From Hyaloperonospora brassicae (Eukaryota; Oomycota; Peronosporomycetes; Peronosporales; Peronosporaceae), in contig CANTFL010000987.1 of NCBI GenBank assembly GCA_947650285.1, positions 62,001-126,000 of the forward strand: 64,000 nucleotides of DNA, written 5' to 3'. The notes below the pieces were generated by a model that saw only the letters and a program-made list of their open reading frames with translations, was not told the DNA's origin and did not search any database. Below, one piece after another: positions 36,585 to 49,963 of this stretch; within the stretch, counting starts at the first letter, position 1; each line of letters opens with the position of its first letter. The position numbers and the translations under genes are program-made.

Positions 36585-39040
36585 CCCCATTGTTGCCACA
36601 TAAACAATAAGTTTAATGGGTAGGCGCTGGTGTACCTAGCAATAATGCCCGGTGTATCTAGCCTCTCCGTGGACGAGGCCGATCCCGTGGGCCCCCTTAT
36701 TGGGTGTGTGGAACACCAAGGATTGTGCGTGGATTCAAGTCAACGTGGTCAAATAGTGCGGCTGTCATACAGCGTTCAGGTTGAAAAGTACACTGGTGAC
36801 AGATTGAACGTCCTACGCCTAAATGTCACGTGTCACATTGAAATATCACGAAGCTTACAAAGAAGAGAGAACACACTTACTGGACGTCACAGGCACCTGC
36901 ATCGATTGCAAAGTTGCCTCGCTGAATATCATTGTTTTGCGTAGTGTCCGTCAATATCACGAACAATACGATTCTCACTCTGTCCCCTCGGCTAACGATT
37001 GCGCCCTGCATGTGTCGTGTCATCTGACAAATAGACGACGGTGTGTGATAGATATGGTGTTAGTGCGACTTTTTTAAAACGGACGGGTTGGTAAGGAAGC
37101 ATCACCTCTCGTAGCACCAGCTGCTGCTCCTATAGCCTGTTTAATGTACTATGACATTTGGGATCTTGCGACGATTGACCCGACGAAAGGACAGTACAAT
37201 GACAGCTGTACAGCGCTGCTCTTTGCAGTGCGTTGCAAGCACGAGGGACTCCATACATATGATTCCGATATTGACGTCGGTACCGCTGACGTCCCGATTA
37301 AGTAACAGCGACGTGTAAAACACATCAAAGGCATATTTCCGGCGTACCTATTTCCCATAAAACTGCAAGTAGCGTACGCTGATAAGATTCGCTGGTAGCA
37401 AAAGGTAAAACAGCAATTTTTGTTGTCGTCAGGCTCCATGAGGTTATTCATAACGTTTAAAAGTTGGAACTCGTTACTGATGGACGATTATCGTCTTGTA
37501 ATCGGACTGAGGAATGATAAAGAATTGCCAAGTGCACTAGAAGCAGTTGAGAAGGGATCAAAGTATGCTTCAGCCACAGCCTTATCCAGCAAACACTTGA
37601 TTCGACAGGGTTGGTGCGCGATAAGACAAGTGATAGCTTTTTATTCCTTTGACGTAGCTGAGATAGCATGAGCGATTGAGATTGGACTCGACGTTTTGTT
37701 AACGCAAGGAAGGCATACCCTGATAGCAGTCAAATTCATGATGGTCACAATCACGTACTCCCATGCGCTCTTTTGACAGTTATATTGACGCATATTATAT
37801 TATAGGCCCCAAGAAGAGGTAAAGATTCACTGCATGGTGGTGATCGACACACGTCTCGAGTGAATGCGTAGCTTCAAACGTACCTTCGTCGAGAGATATT
37901 GCTCACAGAGCCGGTGCGTGATCTTGCTTTGTCATGATTGCCTCAGCATCTTGTGATACGCAATGCTCGGCAATCGAAGTCCCTGTCGTAATCATGCTTT
38001 GTAACCAAGAACAGACTCAAGTAGATGACTTAATGCGTGATCATAAACGCAAAAACACCTCGACCCCGGCACTGTCCACACCTTCTTCTTACGTACTTTG
38101 TTATGACAGATAAAATGACCACAGGTTAGGGTTGCATTTTGGCAACATATTCGGTAAGTATACGCCTCGTTGCCGTTTGTAAGATCACAAGCACTTCAGT
38201 CGCGGGTGTTCTTTATCGCGCGGCGTCTTAACTACGTGACCACAGTTTGGTGCTATAACTTGCATATGTAGCCTATTCGACAAGTTGCTTGTCAGGATCA
38301 CCCCTTATAATTTTCGTTTCGAGTGAGTCCCTACTCTACACTCAAAATTGTCACAAGTGCTGTCTTAGCCATACAAGAAGAGTGCAGTAGCAACGCTTTC
38401 TATCATGCACCCTATTGTTTCACGTGCATCGGAAAAACTGCTATCAACACATGCCGTTGGGTCTGCTTAATTCAGCCAGTGCGATACAAGTCTACGGCAG
38501 TCTCTTTTGTGTCGCTGCTCTGCGCTGTCACGATGAGCCTCCAGTCTTGAAAGATCAAACGGAAAACGGTGTCGACAGTGCATCGTTCTCAGTACGTAGT
38601 GACTCTTACTGATATCATGTAGCTCAAGACTGCATGGAATGTCGTGACACAATCCTGTATCTACAATCACGCTACCGTTTGGCTTATCTTCTACTTTTGT
38701 CTTGCATTCACATGTAGATATCACCTGCGCCTGTTAGTTCTAGCCCGCGATTACCATCATTGGCGAGCTCAAAAACTTGAGTTGCACCACACGATTGCCC
38801 CGACGGTGCGTCTGAATTGCTTCGCGTCATCTGAACAAGAGAATCCGAATGCGTTTGTGAGATCGCTATCTCTCATCTTCCTGCTCGGATGCAAGCGTCG
38901 CCGCGAACGATCGTTTGGAGCAAAAGTACACGCAACACTGTTCAGCTTAATTAGCTCGCGGGTCATTATCATCATGAACATCGCCTGCGCACTACTTTTA
39001 CAATTGGCGGACAACATCTTCTTTATGTCGCTGTTCTTTT
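36585..39040. other. No recognised gene
   Basis: Several frames of 80-130 codons on both strands, including a hydrophobic 132-codon plus-strand frame (38644-39042) that lacks an ATG start. None has recognisable domains. Probably more decayed sequence. Confidence 0.45.
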
Positions 39041-39097
39041 AGACGTCATAAATCACGCAATAATCGCAGAGCCATTATTGCGTGATTCATGACGTCT
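39041..39097. repeat. 24-bp-stem hairpin, one mismatch
   Basis: 39041-39064 pairs with 39074-39097 at 23 of 24 positions around a 9-nt loop. The outer ends contain AGACGTCAT. It resembles the hairpin at 32957 in size but not in sequence. Confidence 0.88.
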
Positions 39098-39786
39098 GTC
39101 GTGGCATGATTGTTAGAAGTCATTGTTTCTGACAGGTAACAAGGTCCTGCAGTTCAAGTGCAAGACCCGTTACAGGTAAGCTGCGACCCCACCTGATTGG
39201 TTAAATTGTGACAGGCCGACACTTGGGACGGAGAGAGACGGATGTTATGTGACAAGATAACACGTGGGACAGAGAGAGACGGAGACCATGTGCAACTTGA
39301 CCTGGTCTAGTCGCAGTTTGTGTTTCGGTCTATGCATAACGTAGTGTTGACAGAAGGAATGGTTTACACTGAATATATTCCACTTTTACATTCACTTTCC
39401 TTTGCACAAGTGCAACTACAACATACTTTCTGACAATGCTTGCCCACGATCTTTGCCAGTTTATAAGCGCAATCAACAGCTTGTTGCCCTGCACAATGGG
39501 AATCGCCGTCTTTCATCGTTACATCAGTTCCAGCGTCAGTCTATATAACGGTATAATGTCACCATACCGGATAGCAAACATTCAAGCTGCAAATATAACC
39601 TGCAATTGCTCTTTCATAATGCCTAGGCCATGATCCCGATCGCTAGTAGGACAGCAGCACAACGTAATAGTGGCGCTGATGCTCAGCGAGCGTCACGTCT
39701 CTGCCTATACACATTTGTTCTAGGTGATGGAAGCAGTCGACGGCAGCAATGAGCCGAACTCTATCATAACGCTCTCTGTCGTCGAA
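39098..39786. other. Intergenic with short direct repeat
   Basis: No gene seen. A GA-rich motif (GGGACRGAGAGAGACGGA) occurs twice, near 39226 and 39268. Confidence 0.45.
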
Positions 39787-39998
39787 GGGTACGAAGCAAC
39801 TACTAAGCACAGGAGTTTAAACATAGTCGGTGTCGCGTCGATTGTATCGATGTGTACGCTTGCCAGTTACTCGTCGGTTACCTGGCGGCGTCTAAAAATG
39901 TCGGCTACTGATTCTGTAACAAGATGAGCCCGTTACATATTGTTGAAACCAAATATGGTCAATGTGAATGTTGTATTGTTTGAATAAGCATTCCCCAA

Positions 39999-40990
39999 TA
40001 TATTTAGGGAAACGTTAACCACCCCCTTCAGGTCTTCGTTATCCACCCCACCCTTATATTCCCGTAATTTACTCGATATACGTCTTCTGATTAGTAGGAT
40101 CGATAATATTACCGCTCTCAGAAGTAATTTACAATCTCATTTACGCATGATAAAATACTCGATCTGAACATTCTATGCATGTCGTTAAGTCAGCGACGTG
40201 TGACAATTTATTATTCAGCTACATCATTTGACCGAGTAATGGCTCGGCCATTTGAGACATTTGTACGAGCGATTCTGGAACAGGTTGGGCTTGTAGCGAT
40301 TATCCTGCACGGTCACTATAACAAATACATCCAACAATACTAAATTTAAAATTGACTTCGAGCCGGCCGCAGAGGTCTATCAAGAGGTACATTACGACGA
40401 TCGATGAGGTACGTCAATCGTCGTAATGCCTATTCAATTGACTAACCAGTATAACGCGTAATTCGATGATGGAAGTGGCTTGACGTAGCGTCTGACAAGA
40501 GGCAGACTGAGCTTTCCTCGATAGGATTTCCTCGAATAGGCAGTATGCACCCGATGGGCACTACAATTGACTTCTTTTCGATTCAAATGGAGATCGACCG
40601 CAGTTTTGACGCCCACTCCTCTTCGTCGTTGTTCACAATGCAGTCTAGTGACTGTTCCAAGCCGATCAATACGACAGAGGTTATTACCGACATCAACGAG
40701 GATGGCTCACTGAGCGCTACAAGCTCCGTCGCTTGCGGCACGAGCGTTGTTTTTATGGAAACACCTGCTTAGTCGTTGAATACCGCCATTAACAAGGTTC
40801 TTGTCGATTACTTTCCACTCACGGATACAGTGATTAATATAACTCATATTGATGGTCTTTTTCATATAGATGGGAGCGCAAGCCGTGGCAAGCATAAATA
40901 TAGAAAGGTATATAAATTACGATAATATATAGGGGTGGGGGTGGGTAGTAAGCGAAAACCTGGGGGGTGGATAACGTTTCCCTATATTTA
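39999..40990. mobile_element. 976-bp non-autonomous TIR transposon
   Basis: The element spans 40007-40982 with an exact 8-bp target duplication TATATTTA on both sides (39999-40006 and 40983-40990). Its inverted repeats start GGGAAACGTTA.CCACCCCC and remain recognisable for about 75 bp (CAGGT.TTCG, then a CCACCCC-rich stretch, then GTAATTTA). The interior holds a perfect 12-bp-stem hairpin and a 75-codon frame (40545-40772) of no known family. Eight-base duplications fit hAT, Merlin or Mutator groups; GGG ends fit Merlin or some MULEs best. It is too small for a normal transposase. Confidence 0.85.
40390..40428. repeat. Perfect 12-bp-stem hairpin
   Basis: CATTACGACGAT (40390-40401) is the exact reverse complement of 40417-40428, with a 15-nt loop. 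It lies inside the 976-bp element. Confidence 0.85.
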
Positions 40991-41545
40991 TCTCACCCTG
41001 TGAATGCTGACCAAAATATATTCCCTTCATTGGTAATATACAACACCACTTTACCTATTGGTTGATGTAAGACATTGTCGTAACCTAATAAACGACCGTT
41101 CGCTTCTTGAAGCGTGCAATGGGTGGTAAGCGGGTAGCTACATGTAATGTTTGTAGTTTAACATACTCTAGGTACGACCATAAGAAGTTAGCAGGCGATT
41201 TATATTGTATCGGATGCACATCTACTCTTACCATCACTAGCTTCTTTGTTTATAAGTTGCAGCTTTATCTGTACATAGATGTATGTGGAGTTTCACGGCA
41301 CCTACTTACTGCAACGAAGTGAGCCCGTTACATGTCATTGGTGTCTAATTATGTGAATGTGAGCATTATCACAGCTGAAAAAAATCGCCATATTTTCTCT
41401 TTTCAATGTAAGTAGTGAGAGGAATATTACCGTCGACGATAGGAATTCGAGCCAGTCCATTTATTGGTTGATATAGGCCATTATATCAGGCACAAACACA
41501 CCATCTACACTTGGACGACACAATGGGTAGTAGACGAAATTGTAC

Positions 41546-43051
41546 TATTTCAATGTGTACATTTACATAGATAGCAGAAGAGCATAAGGATTTGACCAGG
41601 ATATTTGACCATATTGATTATAATTTTGCTTCAGAGCGTTGTCGCAAGACCGATTTGCTTCTCCCTTTGCACATATTGTGTAAGTTAAAGTCGGGAGCAT
41701 CTGCCTGCATTGGGGCCAGTTTGGGTATCTTGTACTGGCACAATTCAAGCGAGGGTGCCCCTTTACGCAGAAGAGCGCTTCGCAGTACATCCACGACCCA
41801 CGTTCCATTTTTTAACAATGAAAATGTTGACTGATGAATATGAAATCCTTCAAACTAAGCGTAAGTCTTTATCCATTTAGTGGTAGCAATGGGCAGCAGT
41901 CAAAAGGAAAAGTTCGATTGTTGGCGGGCCTCGCCTCAATGCAATGCTTTCGTACTGAAAGGAAGGATGCACATATTGCCATATTATATTTCATACAGCA
42001 TTAAGTTAATGAGGTGGATGCTAATGTTGCCTTTGCTTCACTAGCAAGGTTTTAAATGACAGAGCTGCTGAGAAAACACGGTGCTCAATATACCGGCCTT
42101 ATAAATGCAGCAGACACAGTCTGCTACTAGCAAGTCGACGCATTTGTTTCTATTTCAAACCTGAAAGATGGATTTCTATAGGTCCCCGGGAGTCGATACG
42201 ATTCTTTATGTTTAGTTCGCCGAATTAAAATGCCCAAAAGAACGCGTTGCATCACCGACGATGAGATGCAAGTGGCATATACATAGTCAAACTTGGCTCG
42301 GCACTCTAATACTTGGGCCTAAAGAAGCAAACACTATGCTTTTTACATCTTTTGGGTCGTTTGATGTGTTCGCGAAACGGTTCAGGAAGCCATTTATACC
42401 GCCAAGAGAAGATTAGCTTCACAGCTTCTGAGGCACATACAGGGTAAGCGTTATGTGCACGCTTACACTCAGCACATTACATACCTTGTAAGTTGTATGA
42501 ATGACATTTTTTCATGAATATATGAATTACGATGGAAGAATAGTCTGTTGCGGGTAGTCTCGTCAATACCCACCAGTTACATCTGAAAATTGGTACGCTT
42601 GGACAAACGATATTCGTAGCGTAACAAGAAGATCTCGTCCTAAAGCACGATCCAGTCAACTAGGGTTCATGTCGCACTTCGTGGAGACAAAAGCGCCGAG
42701 GTCTAGCACTAACAGACCTCTTATGTAGGGAGCAAATATACTAGCTTTCTATGATGCAAAAGATTGCGAACATACGACCCATGTCACGATACAGGTCTCT
42801 ACGACTATGCGTGTGGAGATTACACCCATTATTACATACTATGGTAGGCAACGAACGTCCGTCGACGACGAAGATTACGAGATCCGGGTTCGACTTTATA
42901 CCGAGGCCTCAACAACAAGGTGACCGTCAAAAACTCGTCGATATAAGTAGGGGTGAGGCGAGTTGCTTATTGATTGATGTCAACATAATATGCGGGCCTC
43001 GTAACAAACAGTCATTGTGTCTCTATCCCCCTGATAAGGATTGTATCTCAC
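41546..43051. other. Probable decayed retroelement, gag side
   Basis: No gene is recognised. Position just upstream of a gypsy-type protease relic on the same strand suggests this may be the remains of a gag region. No zinc knuckle was found and no LTR could be placed. Confidence 0.3.
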
Positions 43052-43390
43052 TACCTTGTAAATAGAAGCGAACTAAGACATATCACTATGCGTCCTATGG
43101 ACTCTGGGGCGTCAGATAACTTTATCCGACTCCAGTCTTTAGAGAAATTAGGCCTACTCTAGTGAAGAGCGAGGCCTCTTCAACGAGGATGATAAGCGCA
43201 TAGCTACAGGCGCACCCAAAAAAGCATATAAACGTGTAGTGGGGGTTACTTTACACTCGTAGAAGAACAGGACGCTGACAATTTCATCTTGCTGTATCTT
43301 TATATGACAATTTAATACGATCTTTAGACTACCATGTCATAGAGTTATAAGACCCAGATCGGCTGACATCATCGATCCGTAGGAACGCCG
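43052..43390 (+). pseudogene. Ty3/gypsy aspartic protease relic
   Basis: A plus-strand frame contains the retropepsin motif MDSGASDNFIRLQSLEKLGL (Asp codon at 43100) and stops at 43160. In other frames downstream, pieces follow the expected order for gypsy proteases: RIATGAPKK, then a DADNFILLYL stretch, then FRLPCHRVIRP, the counterpart of the usual LG.PWL..H.P end. At least two frameshifts and several stops are present. No reverse transcriptase motif was found downstream, so the rest of the element is either lost or too decayed to read. Confidence 0.55.
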
Positions 43391-46300
43391 GCCAACTGTT
43401 TATCAGATGTTCATCTGATGAGAGTATTGGATAGTTCACAAGCGCGCGATAGGTGTGTATAAAAGTGAGAGCGATGGTCTAACTTGTGGTAGGTCGTTAT
43501 TACGACTGCACAAATTATATTATTGTGAAACACTACAGTACACAGGAAGCTGCCAGCATATGCGTCAGAACACAGGCAGCAGCAAACTAACAACTACGCT
43601 GAAATGACTGACTATCGAATTCGTTCATATGATATGAAAAAGATTTGGCCATGGAATGCAGAGTGCAATCAATATCTCAGACGTAAAGAAGAGCTGTATA
43701 CAATTGCCAAGGTTGGCGACTGGAGACCATACCAGATGTTTCGATGTGGTCTGTGACGATAGAGAGGTTGCAATCAAAGCGATTTGAAGAATAATGAAAC
43801 AGACGGCACGTAGCGCGTCGTCAGATATCAGCTTCATTTATCTGATCGTTAAACCAGCGCATGACAAGGCACGCTTTGGTCGTAATTGTGGACTGGCTTA
43901 GGTTTGCGTCTATATCCCACCATATAAAATTTTGCTTGTCAATACGGGTCATTCGTCATTACACACGCATGTAACAGTAGACATCTATCGAAACGAAGGG
44001 ATGATAAAAATTGTTCTTTTGAAAGTGTTACTTATGCGTGGAGTAATATACAGGAATACTTCAAGTCGTCGCTATTGATCTTTCATCACGACCTGACGTT
44101 TAGACGGTCCTGTCATTGATAGTGAGGATAAGACCACTGTATTGCAGCTATAATAAGAAATGTAACGTCGTCGAATGTGCTCGACGACGTGAGATAGGCG
44201 TATACACAAGATTAAGCCTTTTGTGAGCTTATTGTAGTAGAACATTAGCGAGTCTTAAAAATTTAAATGACTGCAACGTGCCGTATATGAATTTTACATT
44301 TAACATTGCAGGTTAAAAATAAATTATATGATACATGACGCGAACACGATTTAAAATATGGTCGACATATTGACAAATCTATAGGACAAATCCGGAATGT
44401 GAGATTGCCAATATTGCTTAAGGCCAATAATATTCTGATTCCAATAACAAACGTACGTCTACAAGCTCATAGTCCAGAATTATCACACTAGGACATAATG
44501 AAGGGGGTATAGAAGTATACAACGCGGCCGTAGTTGAAGTTATATCAACTGTTGTACGAGAAATAACTGTTGCCTAGCAGCCGATCAAATTGATAAATAA
44601 AGGTCTATAGCATGTAGCAATCTAGCTAGCATGTATTACGCAAGTTATCTGCTAAAACTAGAAAGTAACTGTCTGGATTTCAAAGTTATAGCAAAAGAGA
44701 TGATCCAAATGACCACTAGTTATTTATGTTCTTCGGAAGTATATATGTATAAAGGAGCAACATGTATTGAGCGTGGTCGTGTAGATATTAGAAATGAGAC
44801 ACTTACCTATAAAGAAAATTTCAAAAACAAAGGCTTTCTTTTGACGAATCTAACCTTTTGCTCGCGATGCGGGAATGCAAGATGGGTAGTAATTGATGCT
44901 ATTGACTCGATGGTAATATTTTGATATTCGACCTGTGCCCATGTCTACAAAAATTGCTTATCTTTTACCATCTACACCCTCAAAATTGTATAGCTAGCGC
45001 TTAGACTTACACAAAAAGACGTGTTTCTTGTACTTAGAGCGAAAATAGTCGGATCTGGTACGGATCAGCTCAATACAGTAGATAATGTCAGCGAAAGCAT
45101 TTATTATTGATGGATATTCCTTATGATTTAATCGCAAGTGTACATTGTTGCCTCGAGTTGCTCGTAAGACCTAATTTTGGGCTTTATCTGACTTGAAAAT
45201 TATATCCATGTTAGGAACGTATGACCGTGTAATTATCTAGGCGCAAGAAGCACATGATCCATGGAAATTAAAGGTCCGATTAGTGTAGACGATCAAGTTG
45301 AAGTCACAACCTATCGAGCACTGCAAGCATGGTAAGATACTGGGTTTTATCACAGCTAATGAAAATACGAAGTCATGAAATGTGGGACATAAACAAACGT
45401 CTCGGTCACATGTGTGCTCATTACCTGATGCTTAAGTTTGATAAGGCCGAAACATTGGTTGACGTAAGTATTTTGAAGGACTATGATTGTAAGATATATG
45501 ATATCATTAGACGATGCTTCGGTAGAAAACGTAAGAAAAACCATGGTGTCCATACACTTACTGAAGTGGTATAGGTGGACATTATATTTCGCATGCATAA
45601 GTGCTTACATGTCATACAAAGACACCTCGTTGACCATAGACGTCAACTTGCGGTACTAGACGTTGCGATTCTCATCGTGGGAAGCAACATGAGCTATGAT
45701 CACTGATCAGAAACAGCAATACATGATTGTATTACCAATTCGTGTCTATGCTTAAAATGTAGCGCAAATGAGGTATGTACAAATAAGTTCCGGTTGATTA
45801 GGTTAGCGTCCATTGACTAACCAGGAAACGAATTGATGTAGAATGGCACAAGACATGGTACACCCGGCAAAGAAGGAAGAAAGTGATAGTAGACTTTATT
45901 GTTTGCATGTAAGTCTTGTAGAGGGGGAGAAATGTGCTTACATTAAATATGGCGATGTACATGGTGAAAATGACCGGACTATATACGTCAACGAGACATC
46001 GCGCACTGTTATTAGCTGAGTGATTGAATATGTAGTGATAATCAAGAAAGTAAATATTATTACATACATAAAGTCGATAGAGAGTAAGTCTGCAGCACTA
46101 CCACAGAGGTTTGGATCAAAGACGTAAGACTTTTTTTATAATATGATACATCCACACAAACGAGAAAATGCTAGAAAGCTAAATTACAGGCGAAATGTGT
46201 TTTTAACGACCAGTTTGGATACGCGTTATATTATATACGAGGATCTTGCGTACGAATAGGAATTGGATCAGAACATGACAAGGCTCGATAAGTATATTTA

Positions 46301-49132
46301 CATTCTAATATTATCATATATAAATAATCTGATGGGTAGTTTCACTTCATTACACACTGTTCACAGTAACAGAAAGAGAAGAATAAGAGCGTTATAGGAA
46401 CATTTTTTTCCGGACGTTAGATTTTGTGCTTTTAAGATGCTATATGCTTCAAAATTTTGTGTCCGTAGTCTCAAGAGTTCCGTCGGCGCTGTGTGTCGAA
46501 ATAGAAGAAAATGAGCTAGCGGTAACATTAGATAAAGTTGGAGGGCTACTTTATACCAAGAAGTACGAGATTTCAAGCTACATAATGTGCGAGAGAAATG
46601 GTCAACTCTTGATAAATTCTGCTCATTAAATCGTATCCAAGGATCGCATTACGGGGACGCTGTATTAATTAGGACATAAAAAAGTCAGCATGAATCATGC
46701 AGATGATGATATTACAAGCAAGTAAGTTGAAATAAGGCAGCATACCTGTATAGATGGGTATTACGAGCGAGGCGGGCGTCTTCAAGGCATCAAATTAAAT
46801 GTTATAAGTAGCATCACAAAATGACAACTGATTCGATGCATACTAACAAAACACGCTGATGCACACAATGTAGATCACGTTGTGTCAAAGCGTAAACAGC
46901 AACAATGCAGATAACATCACCAGTGATACCGGTCAATCAGATAGTAAGAGAGAAGAGTACAAGATACGATGACAACACTAAATTTGACACTGAGATACGC
47001 GTACACACAAGACCAAAACCGCCAGCCAATTCGTAAAAGCGATGGGAAATTGCCTCAAGAAGTGCGACGACCGGTGGTCTATGCTATCATGCATCTATTC
47101 AAAGCGAAAATAGTAAATACGTAATATCGTCCATTTATAGAGATGGATTAAGTTATATAATATGAAGTGTCGTCTCGTGCACCAATGATATTTACTATGT
47201 ATGCTTAGGTGACAAAGACGAACTATTCTGGGTACGTGTTATCGAAAATGTTATAGTAGAAGCACTCGAAAATTGGCAACGGTCTGGGATTGATAACAAG
47301 AAAATGAATTCTGTGTTGCACAAATATAGTCGTCTCGATCAATCGTGGTGCCAGCTACATTTTTGCGTTCTTAAGCTCTATAGGAAAGACTATAATACGC
47401 CTTTCTTTAGCGCGAATTTGACGAATTCGCGATACGTACTAAAATTAATATTTGCTCCGTGCGAGAGCTCTTGTAATAAACTTTCGCGTATTGCGAATGG
47501 CCGTGTATGGTCTCGGACAAATGTGTTGCGATTGATGGTGAGACGTCGGTATTATAATATTTAGAAGCGAAAATAAACGCCGCTTTACCATAGCTTGTTC
47601 GTATATAAGTGGCGATGAATCGGTACATAAATTGTTGCTTTTTTAACATAAATTACATTCTCTGCGCAACGAATCAGAGGAAAACAAGAGTGGATTTTCA
47701 TAGTGACCCTAATGATCATTACATTGAGAAGAACCATGCGGAGCTGAAGAGTTTTATAGGGTTTCGGGCCTAGATGATGTCATAACCGCTTTTCATTAAT
47801 AGTCAAAGTATGACGATGAAACGCCATATACACCTCGGGTTTGGAGATACTCATGGCGTAATTGACCCTTACAGAATTACTTCACACATGCGGCAAAGCG
47901 AGAAGGTAAAAAATAGCTACGACTTTCGTGACGCCATCGTCATATTTATTTATGAGGATACCTGCAAAAAAATCCAATCTTATTAGCGAAATAAAGCAAT
48001 GAAAGGAGCTTCTATCGGCCTTCGAATCTAGGGTGTGAAACGAGTGTACAGCGCTATCTGTATCGTACGAAAAAGATGGGGATTCAACATACAAGTATTC
48101 ACGCCTACAATATCGTCACTAGGTAAGCGATTGCTGTAATGGACGCTGTGACAGTGATTGCGAGCGGTATTCGGGCACTTATAATAGAACTAGTAGATTT
48201 GGGTTTGAGACTGCAGCGGCGCAGTAGCGTAATAAATAAGCAGGTATAAAGCAATATTATATTGATGGCAGAAATCGAACACGCCGTGTGTGAAGCAACA
48301 ATGGAATCTATAGCTGAACGGCGAAAATATAGACGTAAACCTTATTCTGCCGTAAAGACGCAAATCGAAATCTACGGTAGGACTGCTTGAGTATTGACAG
48401 CTAATTACGCATCGATCTTAATGAGGTGGAACATCGAGTTGAGTCGGCATTTCTAACGATAACAGGTCGAGCAGGAAAAGTTAGCTGGAAAATGATTGCG
48501 AAGAAATACCCCGCTGACGCTGTCACGTAAAATCTCGATATATTGAGACTTTATCTACTTGTTGGTAGAGTTAGGGTGTTTGCGGATTAGTCAGTGATCG
48601 AACTATATGCTCGAGGCCGGCATTTCGGAAAATATGTTAATCTGTTTTTTTGGGATCGGTAGCGAAACCAGAAAATTGGTAAAAGACGAATGATTAGTGG
48701 CATAAAAGATTAATAGTCTAGGACAAAGAAGATAATAGAATCGTCGAAAACGAATCTGATACCCTCCATGACAATGGTAATTACACTTCGTTATATGGGT
48801 AAGTTTGGGCGTTATAGATCCAGTTTTTGAGTACGTGCACACATCGGTGTGGTTCTAGTTCTAAGTACGCTATCTAAGACTTGACACGTGCTGTCCACCC
48901 AGAGAGATACTTATCAGGGTTACTCCTGTAAAAAGCGAAACTTTACACTTTTGTATTGAAACCAAATTGTTATGGGTTCAAGTAGCTGAACAAACATTGT
49001 TCAGGTTTTAAAAAATTAATGAAATTAGTGCTTTGATAACGCTTATCGCTTGAGCCTAATGTGCTAATTAAATTTTCAATACCGTTTAATGATTGGTAAG
49101 TATAACACTTTTTGAGTCCGGAACATTTACAA
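43391..49132. other. AT-rich, no recognised gene
   Basis: Continues from the protease relic. Frames of up to 97 codons (44631-44924) are open but unrecognised. The region may be the decayed remainder of a retroelement, since the length fits a gypsy pol region, but I could not find RT, RNase H or integrase motifs. Confidence 0.45.
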
Positions 49133-49285
49133 TTTCTGAACTTGTTGAACTCACCAGTCGCTGTTTATTGAACGAGTTGACTTTAAGAGTCGTTTATTAT
49201 ATAACTAATCTCATTGTCGTTGTTCATCGAACTAGTTGACGCACTAAGTCGCCCTTTATTCAGTTAGCTGACTATCTGGGTCATA
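49133..49285. repeat. Degenerate ~31-bp tandem repeat
   Basis: About five imperfect units of the form TTTATTGAAC.AGTTGAC......GTCG in a row. Divergence is high and unit length varies by a few bases. Confidence 0.6.
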
Positions 49286-49931
49286 GATCCGTTCATAAAT
49301 ATAGGTGGCAACTACAGCAAAGGCATCCTATGACAATTCTACATTGTAGCTATGCTTCACAACAAGTAAGCCTATGGAAAAGATGGAGTTACTGAAGCTG
49401 TACAACAGAATTCGTGATGCTACAAATATATGGTTACAAGTGTTAAAATATATGTCACTGTTGTAATTTGGATATCAGAGCTATTGTAGCTCTGGTATAC
49501 AGCTTGCGATACTTTGAATGAGCACACACAAGGCCGTGAATATCCAGCAGTGTTATTTTTGATACCGATACCGAAAGTCGTATGGGTCATGAACTCTGAA
49601 CCCTTTACGATGCACTGAACTCTATACTTCGCAAGTAAAATGCTTAAATTGCGTTGATATACTCGTCAATTAATGCGGTACATTTATGAGAGCTATGCCG
49701 TTTACATACTTGATTCTACTTTGACAAAATGCTATTCTCAATTCCTTGCTTTTGATGACGCAGTAGCTTTCGTGTTGTACAATGTCCGTCAGATATGCGC
49801 GAACTTTTGTCTCTTTCCACAAGCACTATTTATCGCAATTCCAGCACATAAATATACATTGAACCCTACAAACGTCGGCGATGTTTAAAGTGCATCGAGA
49901 TGGAATAAGTATGTGGAAACCAATTTTTACA
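49286..49931. other. Intergenic, nothing recognised
   Basis: AT-rich sequence with only a 71-codon unrecognised frame (49673-49888). Confidence 0.5.
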
Positions 49932-49963
49932 GCAGCGTAAGATGCGCAAGAGTCTTACGCTGC
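49932..49963. repeat. Perfect 11-bp-stem hairpin
   Basis: GCAGCGTAAGA (49932-49942) is the exact reverse complement of 49953-49963 with a 10-nt loop. It lies about 430 bp upstream of the Smr-domain gene, near the switch from AT-rich to GC-rich DNA. Confidence 0.75.

Larger units (their letters stand above)
39787..41545. repeat. Diverged ~405-bp tandem duplication
   Basis: Landmarks occur twice in the same order: GAGCCCGTTACAT at 39926 and 41321, TATTGGTTGAT at about 41056 and 41462, CAATGGGT at 41118 and 41522. After subtracting the 976-bp element and its 8-bp duplication that interrupt the first copy, the intervals agree (146 against 141 bp, 208 against 201 bp). Both copies are too diverged to assign to a known element. 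Confidence 0.6.

Noticed and set aside
39925..41333. Pair of direct repeats as LTRs of a retroelement
   Set aside because: Similarity runs on past any LTR-like boundary, and the copies are adjacent once the TIR element is removed, so a tandem duplication fits better.
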